From contig JAPTOF010000003.1 in NCBI GenBank assembly GCA_028554755.1, positions 6,595,501 through 6,659,500 on the forward strand: a DNA stretch of 64,000 nt. Direction: 5' to 3'. The notes beneath the pieces were generated by a model. That model was not told the origin of the DNA and did no database searches. It saw only the letters and a program-made list of their open reading frames with translations. Below, one piece after another: positions 46,319 to 58,882 of this stretch. The position numbers were made by a program, and so were the translations under genes. This stretch comes from Cordia subcordata. Lineage: Eukaryota; Streptophyta; Magnoliopsida; Boraginales; Cordiaceae. Numbering within the stretch: position 1 is the stretch's first letter; each line of letters starts with the position of its first letter.

Positions 46319-47860
46319 TTTGGTATAAGAGCTTAAGGCTCTATTTGCACTTATTTTAATCCAAGAACATGATAATAAGATTGATTGAAGTGAAACAGTC
46401 TTGTGGATGGCAAGACTTATGTGATTCCCTGTTGGATGTGCTATGGGCTAACTTTTATGGTTGTAGTTTGCGTGTTATATTGGTCTTAATCGATGGTTCA
46501 AATGTGTAGATTTATTTTCTTATGTAAAAAGGTATTGTAGCTTCAATTTGAGAGAAGCATAGGAATGGGCAATTGGCTTGTATTTTGTGGCCAACATTTA
46601 TGTTTCTTGTCATAGATGAAGCTTGTATAGGTTGGTTTTCAATGTAATCTCTTGTAATGTAACGACTCAGAATGAAAAAGCTGTGTACACGAAGATTAAC
46701 GCACTCTGGAGGAACCGATCGACCCTACCGGTCGACCGGTAAGAGCCCAAGCCCAACCGATAACACCTGGTGGCTTTTGGGAAGAATCGGTCGATAGAAG
46801 CAAAAAGGTCAGCCAATAAGAGCAATCTACAACTATTAAATGTTTTGGCATTCTGTTTGCTTTGGGCTTTGTGCCTAAGGCTTATTTATAGGGAGCCATC
46901 GATTAAGGACACTTTAATTTTGTTATAAATGTTTATTTTGCAATATTTATATACATGTTTGACTGTATGTATGGTTATTGCAATCTATCACATAGCAATG
47001 TGTCCACCCAAGTGGGGTTTAAAATTGGCCAACCCTTGGATCTTGTTTTGGCTTGAGTTTGATAAACCCATCAATATTGCTTAGGGTAATTATTTTGGTA
47101 ATTAGAAATCCTACAGAAGGAATGCATGTAATTGGCTATTTACTTGTTTTTCCCGCGCTAATTAATTAATGGGCTTATGAAGATAACTCAAAGCATGCCT
47201 ACCTTTAGATTCTAATCCAAAAATAGTTTAAATTCATTTATGGTATCGAATGTGTTTTAGTAACACAAGATGGAATGTTGTGATTCCTAAGGGTGTTAAG
47301 ATCTAAAAGGAATACCGAGATAAATGGAGGATAAGAAAATCCTCAAAGTTAAAATATTGAGTGGGAGAGGGAATAAAAAAACCCACAGTCGTTCATATCT
47401 GGTTCATACTAAGAGAGAGTGGCATTTACCTCCCCGTCGGAGGGTTTGCTCAAAGTTAGCAAGGTGAATTAACGTGTTCATTCATAAGGAAGTTGGTGAG
47501 GTTCGACTACCTTGTCGGTGGAGTTCATCATTATAGATCGTATTAGGTATGTGAATAAAAGTTATTACCCCGTTAGACAGCTCAAGTCTGGACATAGCGG
47601 GAATGAACATCAAGGAATGGTTGTTCATACTCAACTTGAATCATAGGTTTGGCCACCCTATCGTTAGAGGCCCCTAAGCGATTCGAAAGGCTAAACCAAC
47701 AGTGATTGGACACCATTAAATAATGTCTATCTAGATAAGAGATGTCCAAATGGGCTTAAACTTAACTCAATTATTCGCTAGTTTGGCCATCCCGTCAGTA
47801 GAGTTCGAGCGATAAGGTTGCAACACTATTATATCACCGTAGTTTGAAGGTTAAACTACA
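46319..47860 (+). other. Copia 5' leader
   Basis: It begins with the degraded primer-binding site TGGTATAAGAGC. It is unusually long (about 1.5 kb) and non-coding, and contains 'gatcgaccctaccggtcgac' near 46718, so it may hold a further decayed insertion. Confidence 0.5.
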
Positions 47861-47969
47861 AAATGAAAAACGATGTAGAAAGTGCAATGTATGCTGTTTT
47901 TCCACTATTACATACATATTACACATGTATCCAGTTTATATTGCTTGATATTGATTGTGATTTATTGTT

Positions 47970-48790
47970 ATCTAGTATGACTTCCTTCAGTCCACTAGCT
48001 ATAATTCTGAGGGAGCATAAGCTCACCCGTCCGAATTTTGTGGATTGGAAAAGGAATATAGACATAGTACTTACTATTGAGGAGTACAAGTATGTCCTAA
48101 CTACTTATTGTCCTGTTGTAAGGGTAAACTCTCTTGATGCCATGTGTGATGCTGAGCAGAAATGGCAAAAGGCCAATAATATAGCCAAGTGCTATATGTT
48201 AGCCTCTATGTCGGATATTCTGTAGAGCATACATCAAAACATGGCAACTACCAGAGAGATCATGACTTTATTGTCTCTTATGTTTGCTAACCAAAGTAGG
48301 TATGCTAAGCAAGCTACTAAGAAAGAGTTTATGACTACTAGGATGGTAGAATGTGCACCTGTCAAAGACCATGTGCTTAAGATGATGGAGTGCCTCAGTA
48401 CTACCGAGATCCTAGGTGCAAACTTTGATGAGCAGTCGTAGGTGGACATGATCTTAGAGACCTTTCTACCGTCGTTCAAGCAGTTCAAGCTCAACTATAA
48501 TATGGACAAGTTGAACATGAATCTAACGAGGTTGATGAATGAGCTCCAGGTAGTGGAGGCTATCATGAAGCCTTTAGGTCATGCACATGTCTCTCAAGCT
48601 TCCACTTCTGGGCTTCACCCAAAAGGGAAGAAGAAGCCCAAGATGAAGAGGAAGCAGCAGCGTGACCAGAAGAAGAAAAAAAGGACCCTCAGGCTAAAGT
48701 AAGGCGCAGGTATTAGGAAGCCTAAAGAGAAGTGGTTCAAGTATAGCAAGAAGGGCCACTGAAAGGAAGATTGTCCCAAGTACCAAGCCA
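47970..48790 (+). pseudogene. Copia gag, decayed
   Basis: It starts near ATG 47970-47980 (MTSFSPLAIILREHKLTRPN), then NFVDWKRNI as in plant Copia gag (UBN2-type), a middle helical region, VDMILETFLPSFKQF, and a Lys-rich segment before the zinc knuckle. The knuckle reads KYSKKGH*KEDCPK: the first Cys residues are changed and TGA replaces the expected Trp codon. In-frame stops also lie at 48223 and 48439. Confidence 0.8.
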
Positions 48791-51700
48791 CTGGACAAGA
48801 AGGTACATCTCTCATGGTCTATGTGGAAACAAGTTTTGTGGTGGATTCTATTGATTCTTGGATTGTAGATTTAGGAGCCATTAATCATCTTTGCAATTCT
48901 TTGCACAGGATCAAGGTCATATGGTAGCTGAGTAAAGGGGAGTTTGCTCTTAAAGTCATCACAAAAGCGAAAGCTTGGGCTATTGCAGTTGGTCAAGTTC
49001 GTTCGTCATTCTCTTGTAAAAGGGTTTTAGTTTTGAGCAACATTTATCATGTTCCAGACATTCGTGAAAACCTAGTTTTGATTTCATAATTATTGATTGA
49101 TGGTTTTTCAGTACGTTTCCATTATAATGTTGATATTAGTAGAGATGGGAATCTTGTATGTTCTGGTAGATTACATAATGGTTTGTTGTATTTATACCCT
49201 ACTTGTGCTGTAACACATAACACTAAATGAGTAAAATCCCTTAAAAGGAAGGTCCCTCAAACCAATGATACTTATCTTTGGCATTTGCATTTAGGACACA
49301 TTAGTCAAAAATGCATTAAGAGGTTAGTCAAGCATGGGCATCTTAGCTAATTGGATCTCAAGGATCTACCTTAGCATGTTTCCTGTCTGAAGGGGAAGAT
49401 GACCAGAAGGTCATTCTCTTCTAGTGGATAAAGGACTGAAGATGTATTGGAATTGGTACATACTGATGTTTGTGGTCCTATAAGTACACCAGCTCATGGA
49501 GGTTTTGAGTATTTCATTGCGTTTATGGATGATTACTCTAGATATGGTTATGTTTATCTAATGCAACGTAAGTTTGAATCCTTTGAGAAATTCAAGGCAT
49601 TTAAGGCTAAGGTTGAGCATAAATTAGATAAATAGATCAAAGCTGTTCGTTCTGATAGTGGTGGCGAATACCTCCTTAGTGAATTCGAGGATTATCTCAC
49701 ACAACAAGGGATTATGGCGTAGTTGACTGCACTAGGTACCCTCAAACAGAATGGCATGGCGGAAAGGAGGAACTGTACCCTCTTAGACATGGTAAGGTCG
49801 ATAATGTCTCATGCATTGTTGCTTTTATCCTTTTAGGGGTATGCCCTTGATATAGCGATTTATATTCTGAATATGGTGCCTTTTAAGTCAAAGCCTAGGG
49901 TACCCTATGAAATATGGATAAGACACACGCCTATCTTGAGTTATTTACGCATTTGTGGATGTCTAGCTTATGTACTGAGTATTTCTGCTACAAAGTTGGA
50001 ACCTAGGTCAAAACTGTGCTATTTCATTGGCTATCTTAAAAGAACTAGAAATGGGATCTTCTATAATCCTAAGAAGTAGAAGATGCTTATAAGTACACAT
50101 GCTAGATACTTAGAGGATGATATTGTGATCCAGAAAACACCAGAATCTGGAATTATTTTTTAGGAGATTTCTGATAAGCCTCCAAAAGCACCTACTAATG
50201 TACAAAAAGAAAAGTAGCCAGTTGCTAGTTGTACACCAGAGCCTCGTTGTAATATGAGGATTCTAAGACAGGCTGATAGATACTATGAGGAGTACTTTGA
50301 GACTTCTAAAGAAGATCAGGATGAAGATCTCACTAGTTATGATGAAGTAGTTTTTAATATAGATGCTAACCAATGGCGCAAGGAAATAGATTCTGAGTTG
50401 AAGTCTATGTACTCTAATAGTGTCGAGGAGCTTGTAGAAGCACTTGAAGTGATAAAACCCATAGGGTGCAAGTAGGTCCACAAGAGAAAGAGAGGAGCTG
50501 ATGGAAAGGTTAAAACCTTCAAAGCTAGATTGGTAGCCAAGGGTTATATCCAGAAAGAAGGTATCGATTATAAAGAAACCTTCTCACTAGTAGCCATGCT
50601 TAAGTCCATTAGGGCACTCCTTGCCATGACTTGTCATTATGACTGCGAGATATGACAAATGGAAGTTAAGATAGCTTTTCTTAATGAAGAGCTTGATGAG
50701 ACCATTTATATGACCCAGCCAAAAAGATACATTGCAGTAGGCCAAGAACATATGGTGTGCAAGCTTAAGAAGTCCATTTATAGGCTTAAGCAAGCATCTA
50801 AGGCATGGAACATCAAGTCTGATCATGCAATTAAGTCATTTAGGTTTAAGCAAAACATTAATGAACCATGTGTGTACAAGAAGCACAACGAAAATGCTAT
50901 AGCTTTCCTAGTTCTGTATGTGGATGACATCTTATTGATTGAGGATGATGTGGGGATGTTTTCATCCATAAAGGTTTGGTTATCTTCTCAGTTTCACATG
51001 AAAGATATAGGATAAGCAAGCTATGTTCTTGGGATCAAGATAATACTAGACCAAAAGAACAGGAGGCTTGTGTTATCCTAAGCTTTCTACATAGAGAAGA
51101 TATTAGTGAGGTACAACATGGAAAACTTCAAGAAAGGCCTTTTGCCTTCTAGACATGGAGTGACTCCATCTCAGGACCTAGGTTCTCAAACACTTGAGAA
51201 CATAGAGATGATGAAGAAGGTCCCTTATGCTTCGGTAGTAGAAAACCTCATATATGCCATGATGTGTACCAGGCCAGATATCTGTTATGCTGTCAGCATG
51301 CCTTGGACCAGATCACTAGACTGCATTCAAGCAAATATTCAAGTTTCTTTAGAGTTTTGAGGAATATGTGCCAGAATACCGCGCAAATAATCTAGTACCA
51401 TTGGCCTATATGGACTTGAACTTTCAATCAGACAAAGAATCTAGGAGGTTTACTTCTGGCTTTGTTTTTACTTTGTTAGTAGGTGCAGTTTCATGGAAGA
51501 GTATGAAGTAGAAATGCATCACAGACTTGATCACAGAAGCAGAGTATGTAGCAGCGTCTGAGGCTAAAAAGGAGGCCGTGTGAATGAAAAAGTTCCTCAT
51601 TGACCTAGAGATTGTCCCAACTATATAAAGACCCATTGTCTTGTACTATGACAATACTGTTGCTATTGCACAGTGCAAAGACCCCAGAAATCACAGTAGG

Positions 51701-51897
51701 GACAAGGATATTGAGAGGAAGTACCACTTAATTTGGGAGTTCATCTAGAGAGGTGACATAGTGGTTGAGAAGATCGCTTCAGCTGAGAACTTAATTGACC
51801 CATTCACAAAAACTCTTCCAAAAAGAATGTTTGCCATACATGTAGAGTCTATAGGTGTTAGGTTTATAGAAAGTGATCTTCAATGCAAGAGAGAGAT
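48791..51897 (+). pseudogene. Copia pol (PR-INT-RT-RNase H), decayed
   Basis: Protease: a DSWIVDLGA segment near 48860, with Leu for the usual Ser. Integrase: HLHLGHISQKCI (HHCC finger), LVHTDVCGPI near 49457, IAFMDDYSRYGY, and SDSGGEY near 49655. [22 protein letters not shown] near 50513 and the YVDDILL active site near 50920. RNase H end: KDPRNHSRDKDIERKYH and DPFTKTLPK near 51800, followed by the polypurine tract. About twenty in-frame stops interrupt it, so no functional protein is possible. Confidence 0.85.
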
Positions 51898-53642
51898 TGT
51901 TAAGATTATATGCCCTAAAGACCACTTGTACACGGATATTGGACTAGACATTTGATCGTTGTTTGTATTTATGAGTACTTCTTACATATATTATCTCTGG
52001 TATATATGTGTGACACATTGTGTAAAGGTCCAATAATATAGTCCAATGACTTAGATGCTCAGTGAGGCTGGACGTGTAGTAAGTCCAAGTCTAGTTTTTG
52101 GATATATCATAAAGATGTCCATCGCCGAATGGTAATGTTGGGCACTATATCGAGATAAAGCTACAGTAGGCAAGACTCCCAATAGGGATGATCTACCTAG
52201 GTCATCAAAGGATCTTTCCAGACTTCGCTTCTAGTACGTGTGTCACACATTAGACAGGACCACCGTGAATATGTCTTTTAAAACCATGCCATCATATATA
52301 GAGGACAAGATACTCACTACTTCTAGGTAAACAGTGCTCTTAATCTTGAGCATGTGTGGATGAACTGGTGAAGTAGGGACACAGCACTTTGATGTACCAT
52401 AAGGAAAGATCTTGAGTAATAAGATTGCCTGCCTCGTACGTTGGGTATTGTGTTCTAATCAATCAAGATATACATATGCAACAACAAAGTCTATGCGCCC
52501 CCTTGGATTTGTCTTATTGGTCATCATAAATCTAAATCTAGTGATATTAGCTTTCAAGGGTATATCAGTCATTTGGCTCGTGAGTTGCTCCCTAGATCAC
52601 GAGATCCATGACTAGGTAGTGATCACTCATTGGATTAGATATTCCAAGGTTCCAGATGCAGTCTTGGAGGTGAAGGTGTCTTTTGACCAGCCTTGGTAGA
52701 CATAAAGGGTTATTTTAGTCCTTTCGCTTGATTGGTCAAAGACAGTGGTTACTTGTTGTAACCTGTTTCTGTTTAGCTAGTGATTATCCTTGAAGCACAG
52801 CTTTGGTCTTCTAGTGGAAATAGATCAAGGTCAAAATGGACTTGATGTCGCCAATGTGATAGCAAGGGCATTTTGGTCATTTTGGGAGCCAAGGGTAATT
52901 ATATCTTTTTGTCCCTTCGCTAGTTATATTTCTAATGGATGTAATTAAGTGAGATCATCGAATTATGTGGATGCTTTATTGAGACATAAATTTAATAGAG
53001 AAGGAAAAATGATTTTATCTAAGTTTTTCCTTTCTAAATTTATGGGCATCTCAATAGGACAAGTAGCTCCCATAGAATTAGATATATAAAGTAGGAGAGA
53101 GAAAGGAATATCTTGGATATCTTATCCATAAAGAATATTCCATTTTTGAAAAAGGTATAGTTGGAAACTTAATTGTTTCTAAGAACTTATCCAATTAGGG
53201 TTGTTGTGTACTATAAATAGTGAGCTATCAACAATACACCCTAGAGTCTCTTTGCCTATTTCATAAAAGGTGTGCAAGAATTTTCACCTAGTACACCAAT
53301 AACACATACTACTCTATAGATCTTGAATTATAGCTCTCCTAGATGGTTGCCCACTACATAGCATCACAGATCCTAGCTTTAGAAGGTGATTATAGTGAAG
53401 AAGGCTAATTGGGAGGCTATTTTGATGGTGTTTTTTTACAAAGCGATGAGACCACCCACTTGGATCTTCAACTTCTTGAAGGTGTATCACTTCATCTTAC
53501 TTTATATGTTTAATCATGTTGTGCTTATGTGTGCAAATAGCTTTTTTATTGCTTGTTCCGCCACCATATTAGATATGTTCTTTAAAAAGATTTAAAAGCA
53601 TGATGATCTACAGACCATGGTGTAGCAATCTCGATCCTAACA
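51898..53642 (+). repeat. 3' LTR of the Copia element
   Basis: Starts TGTTAAGATT and ends GATCCTAACA; diverged partner of 44575-46318. Confidence 0.9.
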
Positions 53643-53647
53643 AAATG
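53643..53647. repeat. TSD AAATG, right copy
   Basis: Exact partner of 44570-44574. Confidence 0.9.
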
Positions 53648-53658
53648 TACGTAGCAAT

Positions 53659-53688
53659 GCCATTACCATTACCATTACCATTACCATT
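53659..53688. repeat. (CCATTA)n microsatellite
   Basis: About four tandem 'ccatta' units within the FAR1-like frame, encoding a Gly-Asn repeat on the minus strand. Confidence 0.85.
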
Positions 53689-55275
53689 GAATTGAACATG
53701 ACATAACAAACCCAGCAACTTAATTTGCTTATGAATTAGGTGAAAAACTGTCCTAGTGAAAACCATGGAAGCATGCCTTTTCGACTCCTATAATTCAGTC
53801 ATTAATGCAACAAACGTGTGGTTAGTCTTCATCTTTTCATTGACAGCTCTGACTCTTATGCGCTCAATCCCTCGGTGGTAATCCCTAACAAAGTCAATTA
53901 ATTTCCTGTCACTACCTAAATATAAGTTCAAGAAAGCATTCATCGCCTTGCAGCGTTGCGTACTTTTTCACCTCCCTTCTCCCGAAAAAGTGGCCACAAA
54001 GATATGCCTCTACCCACATATGTCTCCTCTGATATACGTTATGAATCCACTTATGATTTTGAAGTTCATAATGGGCTACCATATGTTGCCATGATTGCTC
54101 AAACTCACCAATTGAACAATTAAATTCCATGTAGTGACTGAAACTTCCATTAAAGTTTTTTATCTTCGCATTGACGCTGGCATTACGTTGAAGGTGCCAC
54201 CTACATAGTCTATGTCGAACATTCGGAAGCACAATTTCAATCAAGGCATTGCATAAATTTGTCACTGTTGGTTACTACCGCAATGGCTCGTTGTTGTTCA
54301 TTGCATGAAGAAACATGTTTAACACCCATATGTAAGAGTCAGTGGTCTCATTCTGGACTATTGTAGCACCGAGCACATAAGGATATCGATGATTGTTTGC
54401 CCCGGGCAAAATAACAAGTGAAAAATTGTAATCATTGGTATTTTACGTAGCATCGAATATCAACATGTCTCGAAAGACTTCACATTCATCCCTTGATCAC
54501 CTATCTTACCAAAATAATTTGTCCAATCAGTTCTCTGTATCAACTCAATGCTTAAAATAAAACCTAGAGTTGCTGTTTGCTTTGCCTTGCAAATAGCCTA
54601 GTGCGACATTAGCATCCCCAAATGAAATTTCTTCGTGATTATCATAGTCCAGAACATTGTACAAATCTTTCCCAAAAAATTTGACACTTTCATACCCTCT
54701 AGCCTCGTTAGTAAACATATCCATTATTCTACTTGTGTTTATCCTAGAACGACGCATTGCATAAGCTTAATCCCTATGATCTTTATCCACATGTCGGTGA
54801 GAACATAGTAATGGAATGCCAAATGCTGGAACTAACGAATGATTTTATGAATGTTGCTACTATAAAATGAGATATGGATTTGTCTAATTTAATTTGAAGT
54901 TGGGCCTTTCATCCCCATTTCATCAACAGCCTATGTTCCCGTTTTTCATTTTCCATCTCTAAGAATTCTTTCACTGGGAGCTGGCACAAGAACATATGAA
55001 TAATTGAACCACAATGCCAAATCTATCATGTTTTTTAACCGTACACCTTCAAATACTAAACTCATGAATACAAGCATATAAGTTGTAAAATTTGTGTGCT
55101 TCGTCCTTAAATTCAAAAGTATGATTACGGATATCTTCTTCGCTTATATTTTGCATTGCTTGAATCTCATCATCATTGTTAGGTATTTTGTTAACATTAT
55201 TTTCATCTTCATCACAATTTTCCATATCTTCTTCACCTTTCTCATTTATCGACGCATTGATGTCAATATTTATTT

Positions 55276-56510
55276 TTCCTAAATTTCAATATACTATAAA
55301 TGCATAAATTGCTAAATTGTTACTATAAATACTTAAATTACTAAATTGCTCAAAATATTATAAATACTTAAATTACTAAATTGATTCCAATTTATTTACA
55401 AAGAAAATTCATTTACTATAGTCTTAAACATACTATACTCACTAATATTCCATATAATTTACTATGGCTACTTATATTAATTTATAAACAATGACTAATA
55501 TTCATTTTTTCTACACATTTTTTCTTCAATTTTTTTGGCTGACCAATTTTTCAACTAAGAGTTTTTTTGGCTAACAATTTTTTCTTCAATTTTTTTGGCT
55601 ATATCCCCCATAAAAGAACACATTGCTAACATCAATTATTAATGAAGTCTGAAATATTAATAATTATTCCTAAAAAAATTTCATCTACGTAATTACTTAT
55701 ATGTATGGTCCATAAAGCAATATAATTATGAATATATTTACAAGATGATTACAAATAGAAAATGTAAACATTCTCAAATTTTCTCTCTTCTCCAAATTTC
55801 TTCAAAATGCCCATAAGCACCACCCCTCTTCAAATCTTCACTTCTTTTATGTACATATGTGAATACAAGACATAATAAAAATGTAAAATGTCTACATTAA
55901 ATTTTCAAATGATTTAACCAATAAATGTATTACAAATATCTCACTAATAATAATCATTTCTTATAACATATAAATATAAACTTTACACATACCTTCAACT
56001 TCAAGGCTTTCTATCTCTTTTTTTTTTTTTGGCGAAATGAGCTTAATTTTCACTTCATTTGCTTCTCTTTTTATTTGCTGATCTATTTATAAGCATTTTC
56101 TAACTTAAGTTGGTGAAAATCATTTAATTCATTAATTGGACATCATCAATGCTTTTTCTTTTTTTCTTGACATAATTTCTCCATTTCAAGTCAGGTCGAC
56201 TTTGCTTGCAAAATCTATGAAGATATCCAATATCTCCTCCATATCTACATATTAACACTGCATGGTGCATGGTTCGAACAAAAATAAAAAAAATAATTGA
56301 TTTGATGGTTTGCTTTGAAAAGTGCAAAAGCTGACTAGCTACTATTTATGTATAGGGAACAAGCGAAACTTGAAAAAAGCAAATAACTGGAGCCGCCACA
56401 TTTACTTGGGAGTGGTTTGGGTGTATTTAAGTTAACTCGATGGGGATTGAAACATAATTATGCAAAAGCTAAACCTTTCACCCTGCAATAATGTGAGAGT
56501 TCATGTAAAC
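55276..56510. other. AT-rich intergenic, no gene seen
   Basis: 'cttcaatttttttggct' is repeated near 55530-55602. No coding signal. Confidence 0.45.
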
Positions 56511-57406
56511 GTGACATGTAGGGGTGGAAATCGGAACGAATAATCAGATAGTTGGATAATCGAATATCGGATAGTCGGATATCGGATTAGAAAATCAACT
56601 ATCTGATCGGATAGTTTAAAAGTATCTATCCGGCCGGATATCGGATGTTTGGATAACTGATGTTTTCAGATTCGGATAGTTAGATTTTCGGATTTATTTA
56701 ATAATCAAAACATATTTAATTTCTCATTTAATATTTTACTACTAAACAACATTATAACCACATAAATTTAGTGCCACTCGAACTATAACAATATTAAATT
56801 GTATTGAAAAGAAAAATTAACACATTTCACTAAATATGAAGTTTACCACAAACTATAATTCACACTAATATGCCATACAAAATAATAGTAGATAATAACC
56901 AATATATATAAGTTTACTACAGATCATAATCCACATTAATATGTCACACATACCATAGCTGATACTAAATACAACATCTATCACAATGTATATTTCATAA
57001 CAAGTCATCATATATTTTTGTTGCACCAAAAGTTAAACAAGTCATCAAATATTTTTTTTGTACCAAAAATTAAACAAATAAAATATCCCAAAATGTAGGA
57101 CATAAAATTAAAATATTTAAAATAAAGTTAAAAATTATAAAATAATAAAATATTGAACCATCTTTAGACAATGAAAGGTTTAACATAAAATTAATATATT
57201 TTTATATGTGTTTTATTTTTCAGATATTTTGAATCAGATTCGGATAATAAAAATTATTCGAATTCCCATCCGATATTCAGTATTTTTATCAGATATCGGA
57301 TTTAGATATCTCCGTATCTAAAATTTTCATAATTTTTTTATCTAATCGAATTTGGATACGAATTCGAATTCGAATGCGAAACGGATAGTCCCACCCTAGT
57401 GACATG
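56511..57406. mobile_element. hAT-type MITE, 880 bp, with perfect 8-bp TSD
   Basis: The element is 56519-57398. It starts TAGGGGTGGAAATCGG; the right end 'cggatagtcccacccta' complements to TAGGGTGGGACTATCCG. GTGACATG occurs on both sides (56511-56518 and 57399-57406), an 8-bp duplication as made by hAT transposases. The end regions are packed with 'cggata(t/g)' and 'tccgatat' motifs in inverted orientation, the core is A/T-rich, and there is no coding capacity. Confidence 0.9.
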
Positions 57407-58274
57407 GTCTAATTGGAACATCCGGAACGTCCCGGCCGTTTTGAAGAATTTTTCATGCAGGAGGGCAGCAAAGCAGGGTGACGTAAGCCGCCACCTCACC
57501 ATAGTAGTTACGACTTTCAAAGAAAAGCAGCGGCACGTGGCATGCCACTTATCTCTCCTTTAGCTGAATCACTTATCTCAGCACCAAATTCTAATTAGAA
57601 TATTAACCCCAAGTGGCCAAACGCAACAAAGCATAACATACCTCGACACTGCTATTTGACAACTTATTGAATATCGTCCACGCATTATTATCTTTTATAA
57701 ACTACACCCTTTTTCTTAACGAATGAAAATAAAATAAAATAAATCAAGAAATAAAAAATAAGCCAAGCTAAAAAGAAATACAAATCAAAGACTTAGTGAT
57801 TAAGTAGTATATTTTTCACCTTTGATGTAAATGGAATGATCCTAGAATCAATTCCCGTTATATGTGTGAGTAGAGTAGCCTTGAAATCAATACTTGCTAA
57901 ACGTATGTAATCGGCCATTGACTTTCATCGAATAAAAAAAAACGCAAAGAAAAAGAAGCTGAGGAGAAAGGAAAGACGTCAGTTTCCACAAAAAAAACAT
58001 AAACGCACATATGTCTTCTTGCTTTGGGTTGGGAGATAGGCTCGGGTGTAGACTTTTTGGAGCAGATAAGCACAAGCCATAAGCCATTACGGCATTACCC
58101 ACCCCGACCCCCACCCCACCACTACTTAGTACATAATTCATCAATTTTTTTTGGGAAAAAAAAGAATAGAAACCTCTCCCTCTTCCTCTCCTTTTCTCAT
58201 CTTTTACTTCTCTCTCCACAACTGATACTAGATGATCCATTTTTTCATTCAAGTAATCTCAAACAACTAGACAC
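57407..58274 (+). promoter_or_regulatory. Upstream region and 5' UTR of the PLATZ gene
   Basis: No coding sequence. A CT-rich stretch ('ctctccctcttcctctcctt', 58173-58217) just before the start is typical of a plant 5' UTR. The transcription start is not determined. Confidence 0.4.
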
Positions 58275-58825
58275 ATGGTAACATTTCTTTATTAGATTGT
58301 GATCGATATTAAGTAACTGAGTATCAATATTACAATATTAATTGCCTTGTTGTTTGTTTAATGTTGGATTAGGATATTGGATTTGGAGATGATGATTATC
58401 ATCATCATGATCAAGAAGATGATAAGATGATCAAATGGCCACCATGGCTGCGTCCTCTGCTGCAAACAAGCTTCTTTGGTCAATGCAAGCTCCACAGCAG
58501 CGCACACAAGAGCGAATGCAACATGTATTGCTTGGACTGCATGAATGGAGCATTCTGTTCTCTTTGCCTTGCTTTTCATAAACACCATCGACCCATTCAG
58601 GTTTCTTTAATTTCTGCCTTAAAGATTTTAACTTATTCGATTCCTTCATTATCATCAAACTTGTGAACTCTAATTAAAACTAGAGTGTTTGTATGTGTTT
58701 GTGACTGTATATGTGTTTCTTTTATACTTTCTTTTTTTCATCTCGAGCCAAAATTTCATTTTTACAACGATAACCTCAACCAATCTTAATCATTTAAATT
58801 ATTCTTTTAATTCCTGACTATATAC

Positions 58826-58882
<57 letters not shown>

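Larger units (their letters stand above)
44575..53642 (+). mobile_element. Complete but inactive Ty1/copia retrotransposon, 9,068 bp
   Basis: LTRs of about 1,745 bp (44575-46318 and 51898-53642), AAATG target duplications on both sides, a decayed primer-binding site (TGGTATAAGAGC, 46321-46332), a polypurine tract (AAGAGAGAGAT before 51898), and gag-PR-INT-RT-RNase H order, which defines copia. Many in-frame stops and clearly diverged LTRs show it is old. It sits inside a FAR1-like pseudogene that runs on the opposite strand. Confidence 0.95.
53643..55275 (-). pseudogene. FAR1/MULE-like pseudogene, N-terminal and transposase part
   Basis: Reading right to left: an acidic start (EDMENCDEDENN near 55230), then the FAR1 DNA-binding fold (FEFKDEAHKFYNLYA, then EFSI and VCS-like pieces). 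Next come MRRSRINTSRIMDMF, the FGKDLYN block, DANVALGYLQGKAN and the MULE core (IVLPNVRHRLCRWHLQRNA, GEFEQSWQHMVAHY, WVEAYLCGHFFG), and a C-terminal IERIRVRAVN...KESKRHASMVFTRT-like stretch with a stop. It breaks off at 53643 where the Copia element lies; the SWIM finger continues at 44574. FAR1-type proteins descend from Mutator-like transposases, and several act in light signalling. This copy has frameshifts and stops. Confidence 0.8.

Noticed and set aside
58024..58281. 85-codon frame just upstream of PLATZ
   Set aside because: Pro/Ser-rich translation of the 5' UTR pyrimidine tract; the overlapping minus-strand frame is its complement.
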